Below are positions 53,010 to 62,425 of a stretch of 64,000 bases of DNA, one piece after another; positions within the stretch are counted from its first letter, which is position 1, and each line of letters starts with the position of its first letter. The stretch is from Alcanivorax sediminis. Lineage in GTDB: Bacteria > Pseudomonadota > Gammaproteobacteria > Pseudomonadales > Alcanivoracaceae. The stretch lies in contig NZ_WIRE01000001.1 in the NCBI RefSeq assembly GCF_009601165.1, positions 2,418,001 through 2,482,000 on the forward strand, in the 5' to 3' direction. The notes beneath the pieces were generated by a model. The model was given only the letters and a program-made list of their open reading frames with translations. It did no database searches and was not told the DNA's origin. Made by a program: the position numbers and the translations under genes.

Positions 53010-55448
53010 ATGACGCATACCTTTCCGGTCGATACAGTGATTGAAACACTGTTTACCGCTCTGGGCGAGCATGGTGGTGCCATTCTCGAAGCACCGACCG
53101 GTGCGGGTAAATCGACCCGGGTACCGCTCCGTCTGCTGGATACGCACTGGGCGAAATCAGGTCGAGTCCTCATGCTTGAGCCCAGGCGGGTGGCTGCCCG
53201 CTCTGTGGCCACGTTCATGGCCTCACAGTTGCATGAGAAACCGGGAAAGACAATTGGCTATCGGACTCGAACCGATACCCGGGTCAGTGAAGAAACTCGC
53301 CTTGAAGTCGTTACCGAAGGCGTCCTCACGCGGATGTTACTGGCAGATCCCGAGCTGAATGGCATCAGCCTTGTCATTTTTGATGAGTTTCATGAGCGCT
53401 CATTACAAGGGGATCTTGGTCTGGCGTTGATCTCTGAAACCCGGGAGGCATTCAGGGGGGACCTGGGGTTGTTGGTCATGTCTGCCACGCTGGACTGCGG
53501 TCCTCTTACCGAGCGTCTCGGGCTGCCGTTGGTCAAGAGTGAAGGGCGCAGCTTTCCTGTTGAGGTACGTTACGCACCGGCGGGGGGCCACCAGGATTGG
53601 CAGCAACAGGTCACCGGTCAGATCCTGTCGATTGAATCAGAAGCAAAAGTCGTCCTGGTTTTTCTGCCTGGCCAGAGCGCAATTCGGGAGCTGTCCCGTT
53701 TGTTGAGCCGTAGCGCGCTCGAGTCCGATGTGACTGAGTTACATGGTGGGCTCTCTCTCGACCGGCAGCAGCAGGTGATCAACCGAGCGGCCGGGGGGGA
53801 GTCGCTGGTGATACTCTCCACCAATGTGGCTGAGACCAGTCTCACTATCGAAAATGTTACTCACGTCATCGATAGCGGCTTTCAACGTGAGCCGGTTTAT
53901 GACCCGGTCCGTCATCGCACTCGCCTGGTTACCCGCAGAATCAGTGAGGCTAGTGCCAGGCAGAGAGCAGGGCGGGCAGGACGATTGGGTCCCGGTGTCT
54001 GCATTCGCTGTTGGTCAGAAGATGAAGTGATGGCCCGCCACAACACGCCTGAAATTTGTCGAGTAGGTCTGGATCAACTGGTACTGGACCTGGCTCGTTG
54101 GGGCTGTCTCGACCCCTCACAGATGCAGTGGCTCGATCATCCGCCTGAAGCAGCATGGTGCTCGGCTGTGGGCAGATTGACCCAGCAAGGTGCCCTGGAC
54201 CAGAGCGGAGCGATAACCGCCCATGGAGAAGCCATTGCCAGTATGGGGGTGGAGCCCTCATTGGCGATGCTGGTTTTGGAAGGCAAGAAATCAGGCCTGG
54301 CAAAAACAGCCGCCCGGATTGCTGCTCTGCTAAATGAACGTGACATTCTTGCAGGGCATGGCGCTGATATTCGCAGTCGGTTACAGCTGCTGGACCAGAA
54401 GCCGGAACGATTCAATGCCTTGTTGCAAGAAGCCTCCAGGTTGGTTCCCGGTGCAGGAAAACACTGTGAAGATTGGTCTGAGGGGCTCGCCGCACTCCTG
54501 GTGAAGGCCATGCCAATGCAGCTGGCGCGACGCCGAAGTAATGATGGCCGTCGTTACCAGATGGCGGATGGGCCGGGGGTGATATTGCCACAAGGTGATG
54601 CTCTTGAAGGGCAGGAGTGGCTGGTTATTCTTGATACGGATGGCAAGCCAAAAGATGCACTTGTGCGGCTGGCTCTTCCGGTGCCAGCAGACCGAATTCC
54701 ATCACTGTTGACGACACTTACCACCGCAAAGGAGTGGGTTGGTTGGGATGCTGTAAGGCACCGAGTCATTGGTCGCCGTCAGGTTCTGCTGGGCAAAATC
54801 GAACTTCACAGCCTGCCACTTCAGACGCTGAACACTGAGCAGGTGGCAATAGCCCTGCTAGACGGGGTTCGTCAGGAAGGATTGGCGTCACTCCCCTGGA
54901 CGCCTCGGCTCAAACAATGGCAAGCACGGGTGGCCAGGTTGGCAGATCTTGAAGATGGCTGGCCTGATGTCCGCGACGAGACCTTGAGGGCGACGCTGGA
55001 AACCTGGTTGCTTCCTTACTTGTCGGGGATGAGGGCGATGACGGATCTCAAGTCAGTTGCGCTTGATAACGCCTTGACTGCTCTGCTGGATTACGACCAG
55101 CAAAGACACCTTGATCAGCTTCTGCCCGAAATGGTGAGTATTCCCACTGGGCGAAAAGTGGCGTTGGATTACACAGGGGAACGTGTAGTGCTGGCTGTAA
55201 AGCTTCAGGAGCTGTTTGGAATGCGATCATTACCTGAGCTCGCTGGAGGGAGAGTCTTCATTACTGCGCATTTGCTGACCCCTGCGGGAAGACCGGCTGC
55301 GATTACGGATGATTTGACTCGATTCTGGACTGAGAATTATCAAGCCGTTCGCAAGGATCTTCGTGGGCGTTATCCGAAACACCCGTGGCCGGAGGATCCA
55401 CTGAATGCAGAGGCAACAGCCTGGACCAAGAAGCGGGCAGGGCTTTAG
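53010..55448 (+). CDS. hrpB: ATP-dependent RNA helicase HrpB
   Basis: An 812-residue DEAH-type helicase. Motif I APTGAGKST, motif II DEFHER, motif III SAT, motif V NVAETSLTIENV and motif VI QRAGRAGR are all present, followed by HrpB's HA2-like and C-terminal domain. The length matches HrpB (about 810-830) rather than HrpA. Start ATG 53010 has a weak GAG upstream. A bidirectional terminator lies past the end. Confidence 0.93.
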   Translation: MTHTFPVDTVIETLFTALGEHGGAILEAPTGAGKSTRVPLRLLDTHWAKSGRVLMLEPRRVAARSVATFMASQLHEKPGKTIGYRTRTDTRVSEETRLEVVTEGVLTRMLLADPELNGISLVIFDEFHERSLQGDLGLALISETREAFRGDLGLLVMSATLDCGPLTERLGLPLVKSEGRSFPVEVRYAPAGGHQDWQQQVTGQILSIESEAKVVLVFLPGQSAIRELSRLLSRSALESDVTELHGGLSLDRQQQVINRAAGGESLVILSTNVAETSLTIENVTHVIDSGFQREPVYDPVRHRTRLVTRRISEASARQRAGRAGRLGPGVCIRCWSEDEVMARHNTPEICRVGLDQLVLDLARWGCLDPSQMQWLDHPPEAAWCSAVGRLTQQGALDQSGAITAHGEAIASMGVEPSLAMLVLEGKKSGLAKTAARIAALLNERDILAGHGADIRSRLQLLDQKPERFNALLQEASRLVPGAGKHCEDWSEGLAALLVKAMPMQLARRRSNDGRRYQMADGPGVILPQGDALEGQEWLVILDTDGKPKDALVRLALPVPADRIPSLLTTLTTAKEWVGWDAVRHRVIGRRQVLLGKIELHSLPLQTLNTEQVAIALLDGVRQEGLASLPWTPRLKQWQARVARLADLEDGWPDVRDETLRATLETWLLPYLSGMRAMTDLKSVALDNALTALLDYDQQRHLDQLLPEMVSIPTGRKVALDYTGERVVLAVKLQELFGMRSLPELAGGRVFITAHLLTPAGRPAAITDDLTRFWTENYQAVRKDLRGRYPKHPWPEDPLNAEATAWTKKRAGL

Positions 55449-55502
55449 CGGCGCAAGTCGGCATGTATTTCCGATATAACCAGGAGAGTACATTTCATAA
55501 AC

Positions 55503-55529
55503 AAAAAACGCCCCGAAGGGCGTTTTTTT
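55503..55529. terminator. Bidirectional terminator between hrpB and the TonB-like gene
   Basis: aaaaaacgccc / gggcgtttttt with a four-base loop, A and T tracts on both sides. Confidence 0.92.
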
Positions 55530-55541
55530 GCCGAAACCGGA

Positions 55542-56522
55542 TCAGTTCGGGAAGAAGTTCAGTTTGTAGTCACCTTTCCAGGTTTCCACGTTCATGGCAC
55601 CAAAATTCATGCCCTTGGTGATCAACAAGATGCGTCGTTCCAGCGCGGCATCATTCAGTTGGCTGGACTTGATCTTGGCGTCGGTGACTTCACCGCCCGG
55701 TGCAATCACCAGTGACAGTACCACGGTGCCCTGAAGGGCGGGGTTGCTACGCAATGCCCGCTGATACTGGCTGTTAAACTTGCCAGCGTAACGGTCGAAC
55801 ACCCGTCGCAACTGCTCTTGGGTGCGGCGGCTCTTGCCATCGCTTCCTTTACGAGTCGTACTGGCGACCTGACCGGATTCGACGATTTTGCTGTCGACCT
55901 TGCCTGTACCAACCGTGCCAGAGGAGAGCGTACCACCTCCACCACCACCGCTGGATGCCTTGGCCACGGCAACACCACCAGAGCCACTGCTAGCCCGTTT
56001 ACCGATCAGATCTCGCTCGGCCTTGGCTTCGGTGCTGCCGCCAGTCCGCAGATCATTGCCGGAGGTCACCAGTGGACCTATGTCATCCAGACCGGCAAGC
56101 GAATCACCAAGATCGGACTCCAGTTTGGCTTTGGCTGTGGCACGAGCCTCTTCCCGCTGTTCCGGAGTGGGGTCCGGGCGAGGCTCGGGTTTGGGCTCAG
56201 GTTTTGGCTCTTCAGGCTTGGGCTTTTCTTCCTTCGGTTTTTCCTGCTCCTTTTCAGGCTCAGGCTCCGGTTCCGGTTCGGGCGGAGGCGGTTCTTTTTT
56301 CTTCTCCAGAACCATCTGCGCCAGTCTGTCCGGAATCTTTTGCTGTTCACGACGATCAGGTTTTTCGATGGTGATGGATTCCACCATAAACAACAGTAAA
56401 AGACACAGGATCAGAAGAATAATGACGATGCCATAAAGACGGCGATCTTCCCCCTCTTGCTTGTCCCATGGCAGAGTGCCATCAATCAGGATGCGCAGGT
56501 TATTGTTTTTATTCTGCGTCAT
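55542..56522 (-). CDS. AgmX/PglI-type TonB-like energy-transducing protein
   Basis: A 326-residue protein, last gene of the envelope-machine locus. A cytoplasmic start is followed by one membrane helix (about 28-47), a long Pro/Glu/Lys linker of PEPEP and PKPE repeats (75-120), a Gly/Ser-rich region (165-215) and a C-terminal domain (about 235-326) of the AgmX/PglI kind (GTVVLSLVIAPGGEVTD, YQRALRSNPAL). The helix-Pro linker-globular end is the TonB/TolA plan. It overlaps the ExbD gene by 14 bases, so it should be driven by the adjacent ExbB/ExbD motor. Confidence 0.85.
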   Translation of the reverse strand: MTQNKNNNLRILIDGTLPWDKQEGEDRRLYGIVIILLILCLLLLFMVESITIEKPDRREQQKIPDRLAQMVLEKKKEPPPPEPEPEPEPEKEQEKPKEEKPKPEEPKPEPKPEPRPDPTPEQREEARATAKAKLESDLGDSLAGLDDIGPLVTSGNDLRTGGSTEAKAERDLIGKRASSGSGGVAVAKASSGGGGGGTLSSGTVGTGKVDSKIVESGQVASTTRKGSDGKSRRTQEQLRRVFDRYAGKFNSQYQRALRSNPALQGTVVLSLVIAPGGEVTDAKIKSSQLNDAALERRILLITKGMNFGAMNVETWKGDYKLNFFPN

Positions 56523-57018
56523 TCGCTGCCTCCTCTGAGACTTTCAGTACAGCGAAGGAAACCTTGGTGTAGGGGGTTTCCATACAGCTGCGCATCAGTT
56601 TCTTGATGACAACGTAGGGCACATCACGGTCAGCCAGAATCATGATTTCCCGTTCGTCTTCCGGGTTCACGGCCAGGGCCTGTGAAGCGCGGAACTGGAG
56701 CTCATCAATCATTGCCTTGACGGTACGCTCTTCCTGTTTACGAACCGTTTCGGTGTCTGCAATGCGTTGCCCCTCGACAATGATGTCAGTTGGGCTAACC
56801 TGGATGGTTAACACCTCACTGGGCAGCTCCTGAGCAATGGATTCCGGTAATTGGATGTCCTTGTTGTCTGGCAGCTTGGCTGCATTATTGTTGTTCACCA
56901 GCAGAAAGATCAGCAGGATGGTGAAAATATCCATCAAGGAGGTCAGGTTAAGTGCTGCGACCGTCTTGTGCTTGCCGTGGTGGCGCTCCATGCGGCGGGC
57001 GCGAGTAGACTTCTTCAC
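56509..57018 (-). CDS. ExbD/TolR-like protein with the conserved membrane aspartate
   Basis: A 169-residue single-pass protein: basic start, membrane helix (about 24-43) with Asp30 in LTSLMDIFTILL, the residue that carries protons in ExbD/TolR, and a periplasmic domain. Start is GTG at 57018 with GGAGG, overlapping the previous stop (GTGA). It is the motor-competent one of two ExbD-like proteins here. Confidence 0.9.
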   Translation of the reverse strand: MKKSTRARRMERHHGKHKTVAALNLTSLMDIFTILLIFLLVNNNNAAKLPDNKDIQLPESIAQELPSEVLTIQVSPTDIIVEGQRIADTETVRKQEERTVKAMIDELQFRASQALAVNPEDEREIMILADRDVPYVVIKKLMRSCMETPYTKVSFAVLKVSEEAANDAE

Positions 57019-57545
57019 GCGTCACCTCCGTTATTTGCGGCCTTGTCAGCAGGCGCTGAGCCAATATTGATATTTGGAAACAGTTCTTTCTTGATGCTCT
57101 GCCCATTAATGGTGGTGGTATAAAGACGCACCACATCCATGGTCTTGATCATGACCCGATAGGGAGTGTCATCTTCGCAAAGCAGAGTGACCGCCGTTTC
57201 GGACGGGAATCTCTGTTTCAGATCGACCAGAAAGTCATGTAGGCCTGCACTGTCGTGCTCTTCGGCCTTGTTTTCCACAATCTTCAGTACGGCGCTGGTG
57301 TTTCGATCCACCACTTCATAGCGGTTTTCGTAGATCAGCACTTCCAGTACCAATTTTTCTTTTTTGTCGTCATCCGAGGGGCTGCTGCTGTCACTAATGG
57401 CCGGCAGGTTCAGCTGCAGGATGGATACCTGAGCAAACACGGCATTAATCAGCAGAAAGGGAATCAACACGACCATCAAATTAAGAAAGGCAGTGATGTT
57501 CAGTTCCACATCGGTGTCGCGCGAACTTCGTCTGCGAAATCGCAT
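57015..57545 (-). CDS. ExbD/TolR-like protein with Asn in place of the membrane aspartate
   Basis: A 176-residue single-pass protein: basic start, helix (about 17-40) NITAFLNLMVVLIPFLL where the usual Asp is Asn22, and a periplasmic domain of about 130 residues. Without the carboxylate it cannot relay protons in the standard way; with its partner it would form an asymmetric dimer. AAGGA precedes ATG at 57545; 41 bases separate it from the ExbB-like gene upstream. Confidence 0.88.
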   Translation of the reverse strand: MRFRRRSSRDTDVELNITAFLNLMVVLIPFLLINAVFAQVSILQLNLPAISDSSSPSDDDKKEKLVLEVLIYENRYEVVDRNTSAVLKIVENKAEEHDSAGLHDFLVDLKQRFPSETAVTLLCEDDTPYRVMIKTMDVVRLYTTTINGQSIKKELFPNINIGSAPADKAANNGGDA

Positions 57546-57586
57546 ACCAGATCCTTACACCAGGTTGGCGAAAACAAGAAATCGGC

Positions 57587-58273
57587 TTATTGGCCGTCGT
57601 TCTTGCGCTCAGAAACCTGGCGGAAGACATTCACGAATTTCACCGAGGCCATTTCCATGCTGTCTACCATTTTGCCGGTCATGGAGTTAATGAAGGCAAA
57701 GGCCAGCAGCATCGGGATAGCGGCAATCAGTCCAAATGCAGTGGTGTTCATGGCAACGGAAATAGAGGCAGAGAGGAGATCCGCTTTCTGTGCAGGATCT
57801 GCACTGGCAACGGCAGTGAAGGCGCTGATCAAACCCAGAATGGTGCCGAGCAGGCCGAGCAGAGTGGCGATGTTTGCAAAAGTTGCGATGTACGGGGTAC
57901 GGGTTTCAAGGCGCGGGATAACTTCCATCAGCCCTTCTTCCATGGCAAGTTCGATGTCATCGTGTCGCTTTGCTGTCTTGGCGCGCTCCAAGCCGTAACC
58001 AATAATCTTGGCGAGGCCGGTATTGCTGGTACTGACCACGTCCAGTGCTTGTCGGAACTGCCCTTTGGCAATCAATGGATAGACATCCTTCCAGGTTTTC
58101 TGGTTACGTGCCTTGGTGGCCTGAAGGTAGATGATTCTTTCCAGTGATAGCGCCAGACCCAGGGCCAGAACGATCAGGATGGGATACATGAAAAAGCCGC
58201 CATCCTGAATGAAGGAGATGGAGGTATCGATAATACCAGGACTCTGTGCGGCAGCGGTGGCAGTGGTGGGCAT
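57587..58273 (-). CDS. MotA/TolQ/ExbB proton channel family protein
   Basis: A 228-residue inner-membrane channel subunit. Three helices: about 25-47, a large cytoplasmic loop, then about 130-155 (ATFANIATLLGLLGTILGL) and 175-200 (NTTAFGLIAAIPMLLAF), the TolQ/ExbB core. I use ATG 58273, which has GCAGGAGA just upstream; the longer frame to 58357 adds a hydrophilic tail without one. Forms the motor with the two ExbD-like proteins. Confidence 0.92.
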   Translation of the reverse strand: MPTTATAAAQSPGIIDTSISFIQDGGFFMYPILIVLALGLALSLERIIYLQATKARNQKTWKDVYPLIAKGQFRQALDVVSTSNTGLAKIIGYGLERAKTAKRHDDIELAMEEGLMEVIPRLETRTPYIATFANIATLLGLLGTILGLISAFTAVASADPAQKADLLSASISVAMNTTAFGLIAAIPMLLAFAFINSMTGKMVDSMEMASVKFVNVFRQVSERKNDGQ

Positions 58274-58313
58274 GGACTTCTCCTGCGGTGTTTCTGGTTT
58301 ATGTTGTTTTATG

Positions 58314-58348
58314 GCGGCAGCACTGGCTTGAAAAAGGGTTGCTGCCGC
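58314..58348 (-). repeat. Inverted repeat in the leader of the ExbB-like gene
   Basis: gcggcagca (58314-58322) and tgctgccgc (58340-58348) form a 9-bp stem with a 17-base loop between the promoter at 58377-58405 and the start codon. Might influence translation; no T tract follows it. Confidence 0.45.
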
Positions 58349-58376
58349 TTTCCCCAAAAGGTGTTTTTGTATCAGA

Positions 58377-58405
58377 AATAAAGTGTGTATGCATCAAGTG
58401 ATCAA
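58377..58405 (-). promoter_or_regulatory. Possible internal promoter for the ExbB-ExbD-ExbD-TonB part
   Basis: Minus strand TTGATC (58400-58405), 17 bases, TTTATT (58377-58382), each 4 of 6 matching. It lies in the only gap (162 bases) within the cluster, so the motor genes may be expressed separately from the TPR genes. Confidence 0.4.
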
Positions 58406-58435
58406 GCCATGACGGGCGCGGCCGTCGTGGTTTCA

Positions 58436-58732
58436 TCAGTCGAGGAACAGGCCTTCATCTTCAGGTTTGCTGGTGAGCAATTGGTGATACTCGATCTCCC
58501 TCATCAAAACCTCCTGATCAAGGGGCTCAAGCACACGGTTAAGTAATGAGGAGGTGGGATCCTTCTTCTCAAGCTTCACCTCCCGATCTTTCCAGGGCAC
58601 GACGTTCAGCACCGTAGGGGCTTCCTGTGTACCAATGACATTAGTGGCAGCGGCCCCTTCTTTACCATCAGCCGCCTGGAGAGACGCACTGGTGGTGATG
58701 GCCAGAATGACGGTGATTATTTTGATGCGCAT
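58436..58732 (-). CDS. Small exported protein of the envelope-machine locus
   Basis: A 98-residue protein with a signal peptide (about 1-20, cleaved at LQA-AD). The mature part is 78 residues, charged, with NVVPWKDREVKLEKKDP and a helix LEPLDQEVLMREIEYHQLL. No family recognised. It starts in the TAATG of the upstream TPR gene, so it is co-translated and probably a periplasmic part of the same machine. Confidence 0.72.
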   Translation of the reverse strand: MRIKIITVILAITTSASLQAADGKEGAAATNVIGTQEAPTVLNVVPWKDREVKLEKKDPTSSLLNRVLEPLDQEVLMREIEYHQLLTSKPEDEGLFLD

Positions 58733-59496
58733 TAGTTAACACCTCCTGTGTCTTCACCGGAGCCATTGCCTGCGACGGGTTGTTGCGGGGCGCCCGGTGC
58801 GCGGTTTTCCAGATCGACAATCCAGTTGGCAACGTTGGTGTCCGCCTGTTTTTGCAAATTCTGGTAGGCACGGAAATGGGTCAGTGCCAGGTTAAGATCC
58901 TGCAGGTATAACTCGCCCAGTACAGCAAGATTAAAATGCGCGCGAGCGTACTTGGGGTCCAGCGTGAGCGCCTGCTCATAATGCGTACGTGCTTCCCTGA
59001 ATTTCCCCTGTTCCCGTAATGCCAGTCCAAGGCCATTGTGGGCATAAGGGTTGGCACCATTCACGGCGAGAGATTGCCTGAAGGCAGCTTCGGCTTCCGG
59101 GTAATGCTTTTGCTGCATATAGATCAGGCCCACGTTAAGGCTGGGCCCTGATAGTTGCGGATAGCGTTCGGCGAGTGACTGGAACATGACCAGTGCCTGA
59201 GTATTGTTTCCTGCCATGCGAGTTTGCAGGGCTCGGGCGTATTCAGCCATGGCCTGCTGGGCTATTTTTTCCACCTGCGGATCATGCGGAACCGGGGGGA
59301 TATGTACCGCATCACTATCGGCCGCGGCCCCCCCTTCTTTCTGGCCTTCGTACTTACTAGTGTTCCCCTCGGCAGTTCCATCGAGCCCGCCGCCTGTATT
59401 GGTGGCACAACCCGACATCGCCAAGGCGAGGCTCATGGACAGGGCGACCCAAAAAGAGTGCCTGCTTTTGCAGGAATCAGTAAATAATGTCCACAT
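58732..59496 (-). CDS. TPR lipoprotein
   Basis: A 254-residue exported lipoprotein: signal with lipobox AMSGC (Cys30) then a Gly/Ser/Asp-rich spacer and four or more TPR repeats (MQQKHYPEAEAAFRQS, LREQGKFREARTHYEQ, KYARAHFNLAVLGELY among them) to about residue 220. I chose ATG 59496 with GAGAG upstream; TTG at 59514 is the alternative. It overlaps the large TPR gene by 20 bases. PilF/NrfG-like architecture; in this context a GltE/AglT-like scaffold is possible. Confidence 0.82.
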   Translation of the reverse strand: MWTLFTDSCKSRHSFWVALSMSLALAMSGCATNTGGGLDGTAEGNTSKYEGQKEGGAAADSDAVHIPPVPHDPQVEKIAQQAMAEYARALQTRMAGNNTQALVMFQSLAERYPQLSGPSLNVGLIYMQQKHYPEAEAAFRQSLAVNGANPYAHNGLGLALREQGKFREARTHYEQALTLDPKYARAHFNLAVLGELYLQDLNLALTHFRAYQNLQKQADTNVANWIVDLENRAPGAPQQPVAGNGSGEDTGGVN

Positions 59497-62425
59497 AGCT
59501 CTCAACCTGTTCAAACTTTGCGTAGCGGCCAGGGATCAACTCTGCCAGTGCACCAAAACTCTTTTTTACCCACTGGTCATAGATGTCATCTGTGACCAGG
59601 TTGGCATTGGCAATAAGAATATCGATGGCCTGATCCTCGTAGGGCAGAGCTTTGTCCTCGAGCAGCATGGTGTACTCTTCAAGCTCTAGCTCATCCAGTC
59701 CAGCAGGGCGCTCAGAGGCGATAAGGTCTTTGGCAAGGACACGATACATCTCGCCAATTTTATAGTTGGCCGCTGTGGCAAATTCTGCGACCCCAATATC
59801 TGCAACGGCCTGATAATCAGCCAATGCGGCTTTCATGACAGTGGTCTTTTCTGCCAGCGAGTCCTTCAACGGCTGTCCCAGCTTGATGTTGTTGAAAGTC
59901 TGGAAGTTCGGCTCAGCCAGCGTGAAGCTGGCATAGGCTGCCAGCCAGGCTACACGATCATTGGCGTTGCTGCCTGCTTCACGATAAGTGCTGACCAGCT
60001 GCTTAAGCCAGTGGGACTCCTGTCCGCTGTTGCCGGTGCTTCTGTTCAGCTCGACAAGCCGGAACTGGGCTTCAGAGCGAAAGTCGTAGGGTTGTGGCCA
60101 TTCCTGCAGATATTGCTCGTACACGGCAATGGAGGCGGCTGGTTGTTCAGCACGGTCCTGCATCTTGGCGGCTTTCCAGAGCGCCTGGCGGGAAAGCTCG
60201 TCATCCTTCCCCTTATAGTTGGCCGCAATAATCGCCAGCTCGCCAGCTGCCGCGGTGTAGTTACCCTGGTTTTCATAGGCAACGGCGAGTTTGTCCGGGA
60301 TAGTTTCGCTAAGGGGGTCATCCGGGTAACGATCACGAAACGCTTCCAGAACCGGAATGGCATCAGCGCCACGGCCTTGATTGATGTACAGGGTGGCGGC
60401 ATCAAATTCTGCGTTCTTGCGCACTGCTGCCTCTGGAACGGTTTGACCAACGCGAAGGAAGGTGGCCGCCGCAAGGTCCATATTGCCTGAAGCTTGTGCC
60501 GTCTCAGCCTGACGATAGATGCTGACCGCGAGCTTCTCTCGATACTCTGCGCGATCGGTAGCGGGCATCTGCAACGCTAACAGCTTTCCGTAGGCGAACT
60601 CCGCAACAGGATAGTTGGCCAGATCAAATTCACCGTTAGCGATTGTCGACCAGCCATAGCGCAGTAGCTCATTGGAAGGTGACGGTTGACGGTTAACCAA
60701 GATGCCGGCTGTCTTCACCGCACCGGGGATATCACCAAGAGCAAGCTGATCTTCAGCGGTATTCCTGAGCACATTGGGCACTTCAGGATGTTGTGGGAAC
60801 GTCTGGCCAAATTTTTGCGAGCTGGAGATTTTTCGGCTGCGCCAGTCAGATGCCTGTTCTTCCTTGAGAGAGGTGTTTTCCAGTACTTTCTGATAAGCCA
60901 CAAGGGCCGAGTAGGCCGCTGTGGATGCCTCTGAATAGTCCGGGAAGTTGTAGGCTGTGCGTTCAAACTCGGCAACGGAAGCCGGGTACTCTTTGGCAGC
61001 AAACAGCACGTCGGCATAGCGATGGTTTACCTCACCCTGATTGTCGCTGACTGGCGGAGTATCGAGATATTCCTTGTACCAGTTTGCGGGAGCGCGGTAG
61101 TCGGCCGGTTTGCCAGACTTTTGAGCCAGTACGTGATGGTACTCGGCGAGGTCGAGGATATGCCCCTTCAGCAATCCGACATACTGTTCGCGAATGTCCG
61201 GATGGCGTTTCCAGAAATCGCTCGAAATGCCGTAATGTTGAACAAATTTTTCCTTGGCCGGCAATACCAGAGTGGGGAAGCCACCTTTCTGGTAAGAATC
61301 GATCTGCAGGCTTGAAAATTCCGGGGCCAGTTCAGAGTCAGGATAGACGGTGACGAACATATCGAACGTTTCTGCTGCATCACGGAAACGTTCCTGGCCA
61401 AGATAAACCTGCCCCAGCGTCCGGTAAATGTCTGGCTCATAGTCCCGTCGGCCATTACGTGCAAACCATTTGCGTACAGACTCAGCACCATCCAGATTGG
61501 TAAAGGCCAGACCCGTGACGCGCTGGGTATCATTGAACAACTTGTTTTCCATGCTGGTATCGTTATCCAGCTCGGAATGACCGTTCAATGCGTCAAGCAG
61601 GGTAAAGAAGCTACCCAAGGCTGGAGTGTAGTCACCCAGCTTGTAATGGCTCCAGCCTTGTTTGTAGAGCGCCTGGTTGTAGAATTCGTTGCCTTTGCCA
61701 CGACGAATCACGTCCGCGTAGGCTTGTTCTGCGTACTCGAAGTCACCATCAGAGAACAGCATTTCGCCTCTGCGAAACTGGGCCTCCAGCGCCCATTCGC
61801 TGTTGGGGTACTGCGACACCAATGAGTCAAGGCTTTGTCTGGCGCGTTCCAGATCACCATCCATGGCATAGGCCTTGGACAGCAGATAATAGGCTTCGGC
61901 CCGCTCGTTGGGATCGCTGGTGTTGCTGAGCAGTTCCTGGTAGAGAGAAATGGCCGTGGTGTAATCCACGTTTTCTTCTGCCACGGTAGGGGCGATGTTG
62001 CCGGCCTGGTCCAACAGGGCGAGCTTGCGTTGGGTATCTGCGGTGGTGTTCACCTGCTGCATGGTGTTTTTGTACACCATTTCATCGACTTCACGCTCAA
62101 TGCGTTCTTCGTCTTCCTGTACCGCTGCCATTTCCTGCTCGGTGGCAGAAGAAAGCGCAAGATCCGCCATACGTCGCAGGGTTTTTGCGCGTCGTTCAGG
62201 GTCATCAAATAGCTCGGCGGCCTGGCGATAACTGGCCAGGGCGTCCTGGGTTGTCGCGTTGTCGAGCTGTTGCTCTTCGATCACGATATCGGTGCTTTCG
62301 AGATCCGCCAGGGTGGTACCACCAAACTGGGCCTGTTGATCCAGGGTGCCGCCACTGGGTGCGCTGGCGCAACCGCTGATGGCGATCACTGCAGCGGCGA
62401 GACTGTGCAGGCGAAAACGATTCAC
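59477..62425 (-). CDS. Large TPR lipoprotein
   Basis: A 982-residue exported lipoprotein: signal and lipobox ISGC (Cys19), then many TPR or BamD/YbgF-like helical repeats across the protein (ERAEAYYLLSKAYAMDG, DIYRTLGQVYLGQERF, AAGELAIIAANYKG among them). Start is GTG at 62425 with AGGA upstream, overlapping the upstream stop (GTGA). Such long outer-membrane TPR lipoproteins are a mark of Agl/Glt-like clusters. Confidence 0.88.
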   Translation of the reverse strand: MNRFRLHSLAAAVIAISGCASAPSGGTLDQQAQFGGTTLADLESTDIVIEEQQLDNATTQDALASYRQAAELFDDPERRAKTLRRMADLALSSATEQEMAAVQEDEERIEREVDEMVYKNTMQQVNTTADTQRKLALLDQAGNIAPTVAEENVDYTTAISLYQELLSNTSDPNERAEAYYLLSKAYAMDGDLERARQSLDSLVSQYPNSEWALEAQFRRGEMLFSDGDFEYAEQAYADVIRRGKGNEFYNQALYKQGWSHYKLGDYTPALGSFFTLLDALNGHSELDNDTSMENKLFNDTQRVTGLAFTNLDGAESVRKWFARNGRRDYEPDIYRTLGQVYLGQERFRDAAETFDMFVTVYPDSELAPEFSSLQIDSYQKGGFPTLVLPAKEKFVQHYGISSDFWKRHPDIREQYVGLLKGHILDLAEYHHVLAQKSGKPADYRAPANWYKEYLDTPPVSDNQGEVNHRYADVLFAAKEYPASVAEFERTAYNFPDYSEASTAAYSALVAYQKVLENTSLKEEQASDWRSRKISSSQKFGQTFPQHPEVPNVLRNTAEDQLALGDIPGAVKTAGILVNRQPSPSNELLRYGWSTIANGEFDLANYPVAEFAYGKLLALQMPATDRAEYREKLAVSIYRQAETAQASGNMDLAAATFLRVGQTVPEAAVRKNAEFDAATLYINQGRGADAIPVLEAFRDRYPDDPLSETIPDKLAVAYENQGNYTAAAGELAIIAANYKGKDDELSRQALWKAAKMQDRAEQPAASIAVYEQYLQEWPQPYDFRSEAQFRLVELNRSTGNSGQESHWLKQLVSTYREAGSNANDRVAWLAAYASFTLAEPNFQTFNNIKLGQPLKDSLAEKTTVMKAALADYQAVADIGVAEFATAANYKIGEMYRVLAKDLIASERPAGLDELELEEYTMLLEDKALPYEDQAIDILIANANLVTDDIYDQWVKKSFGALAELIPGRYAKFEQVESYVDIIY

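Noticed and set aside
55818..56436. Two overlapping plus-strand frames over the TonB-like gene
   Set aside because: Low-complexity reverse readings of its Pro/Glu and Gly regions.
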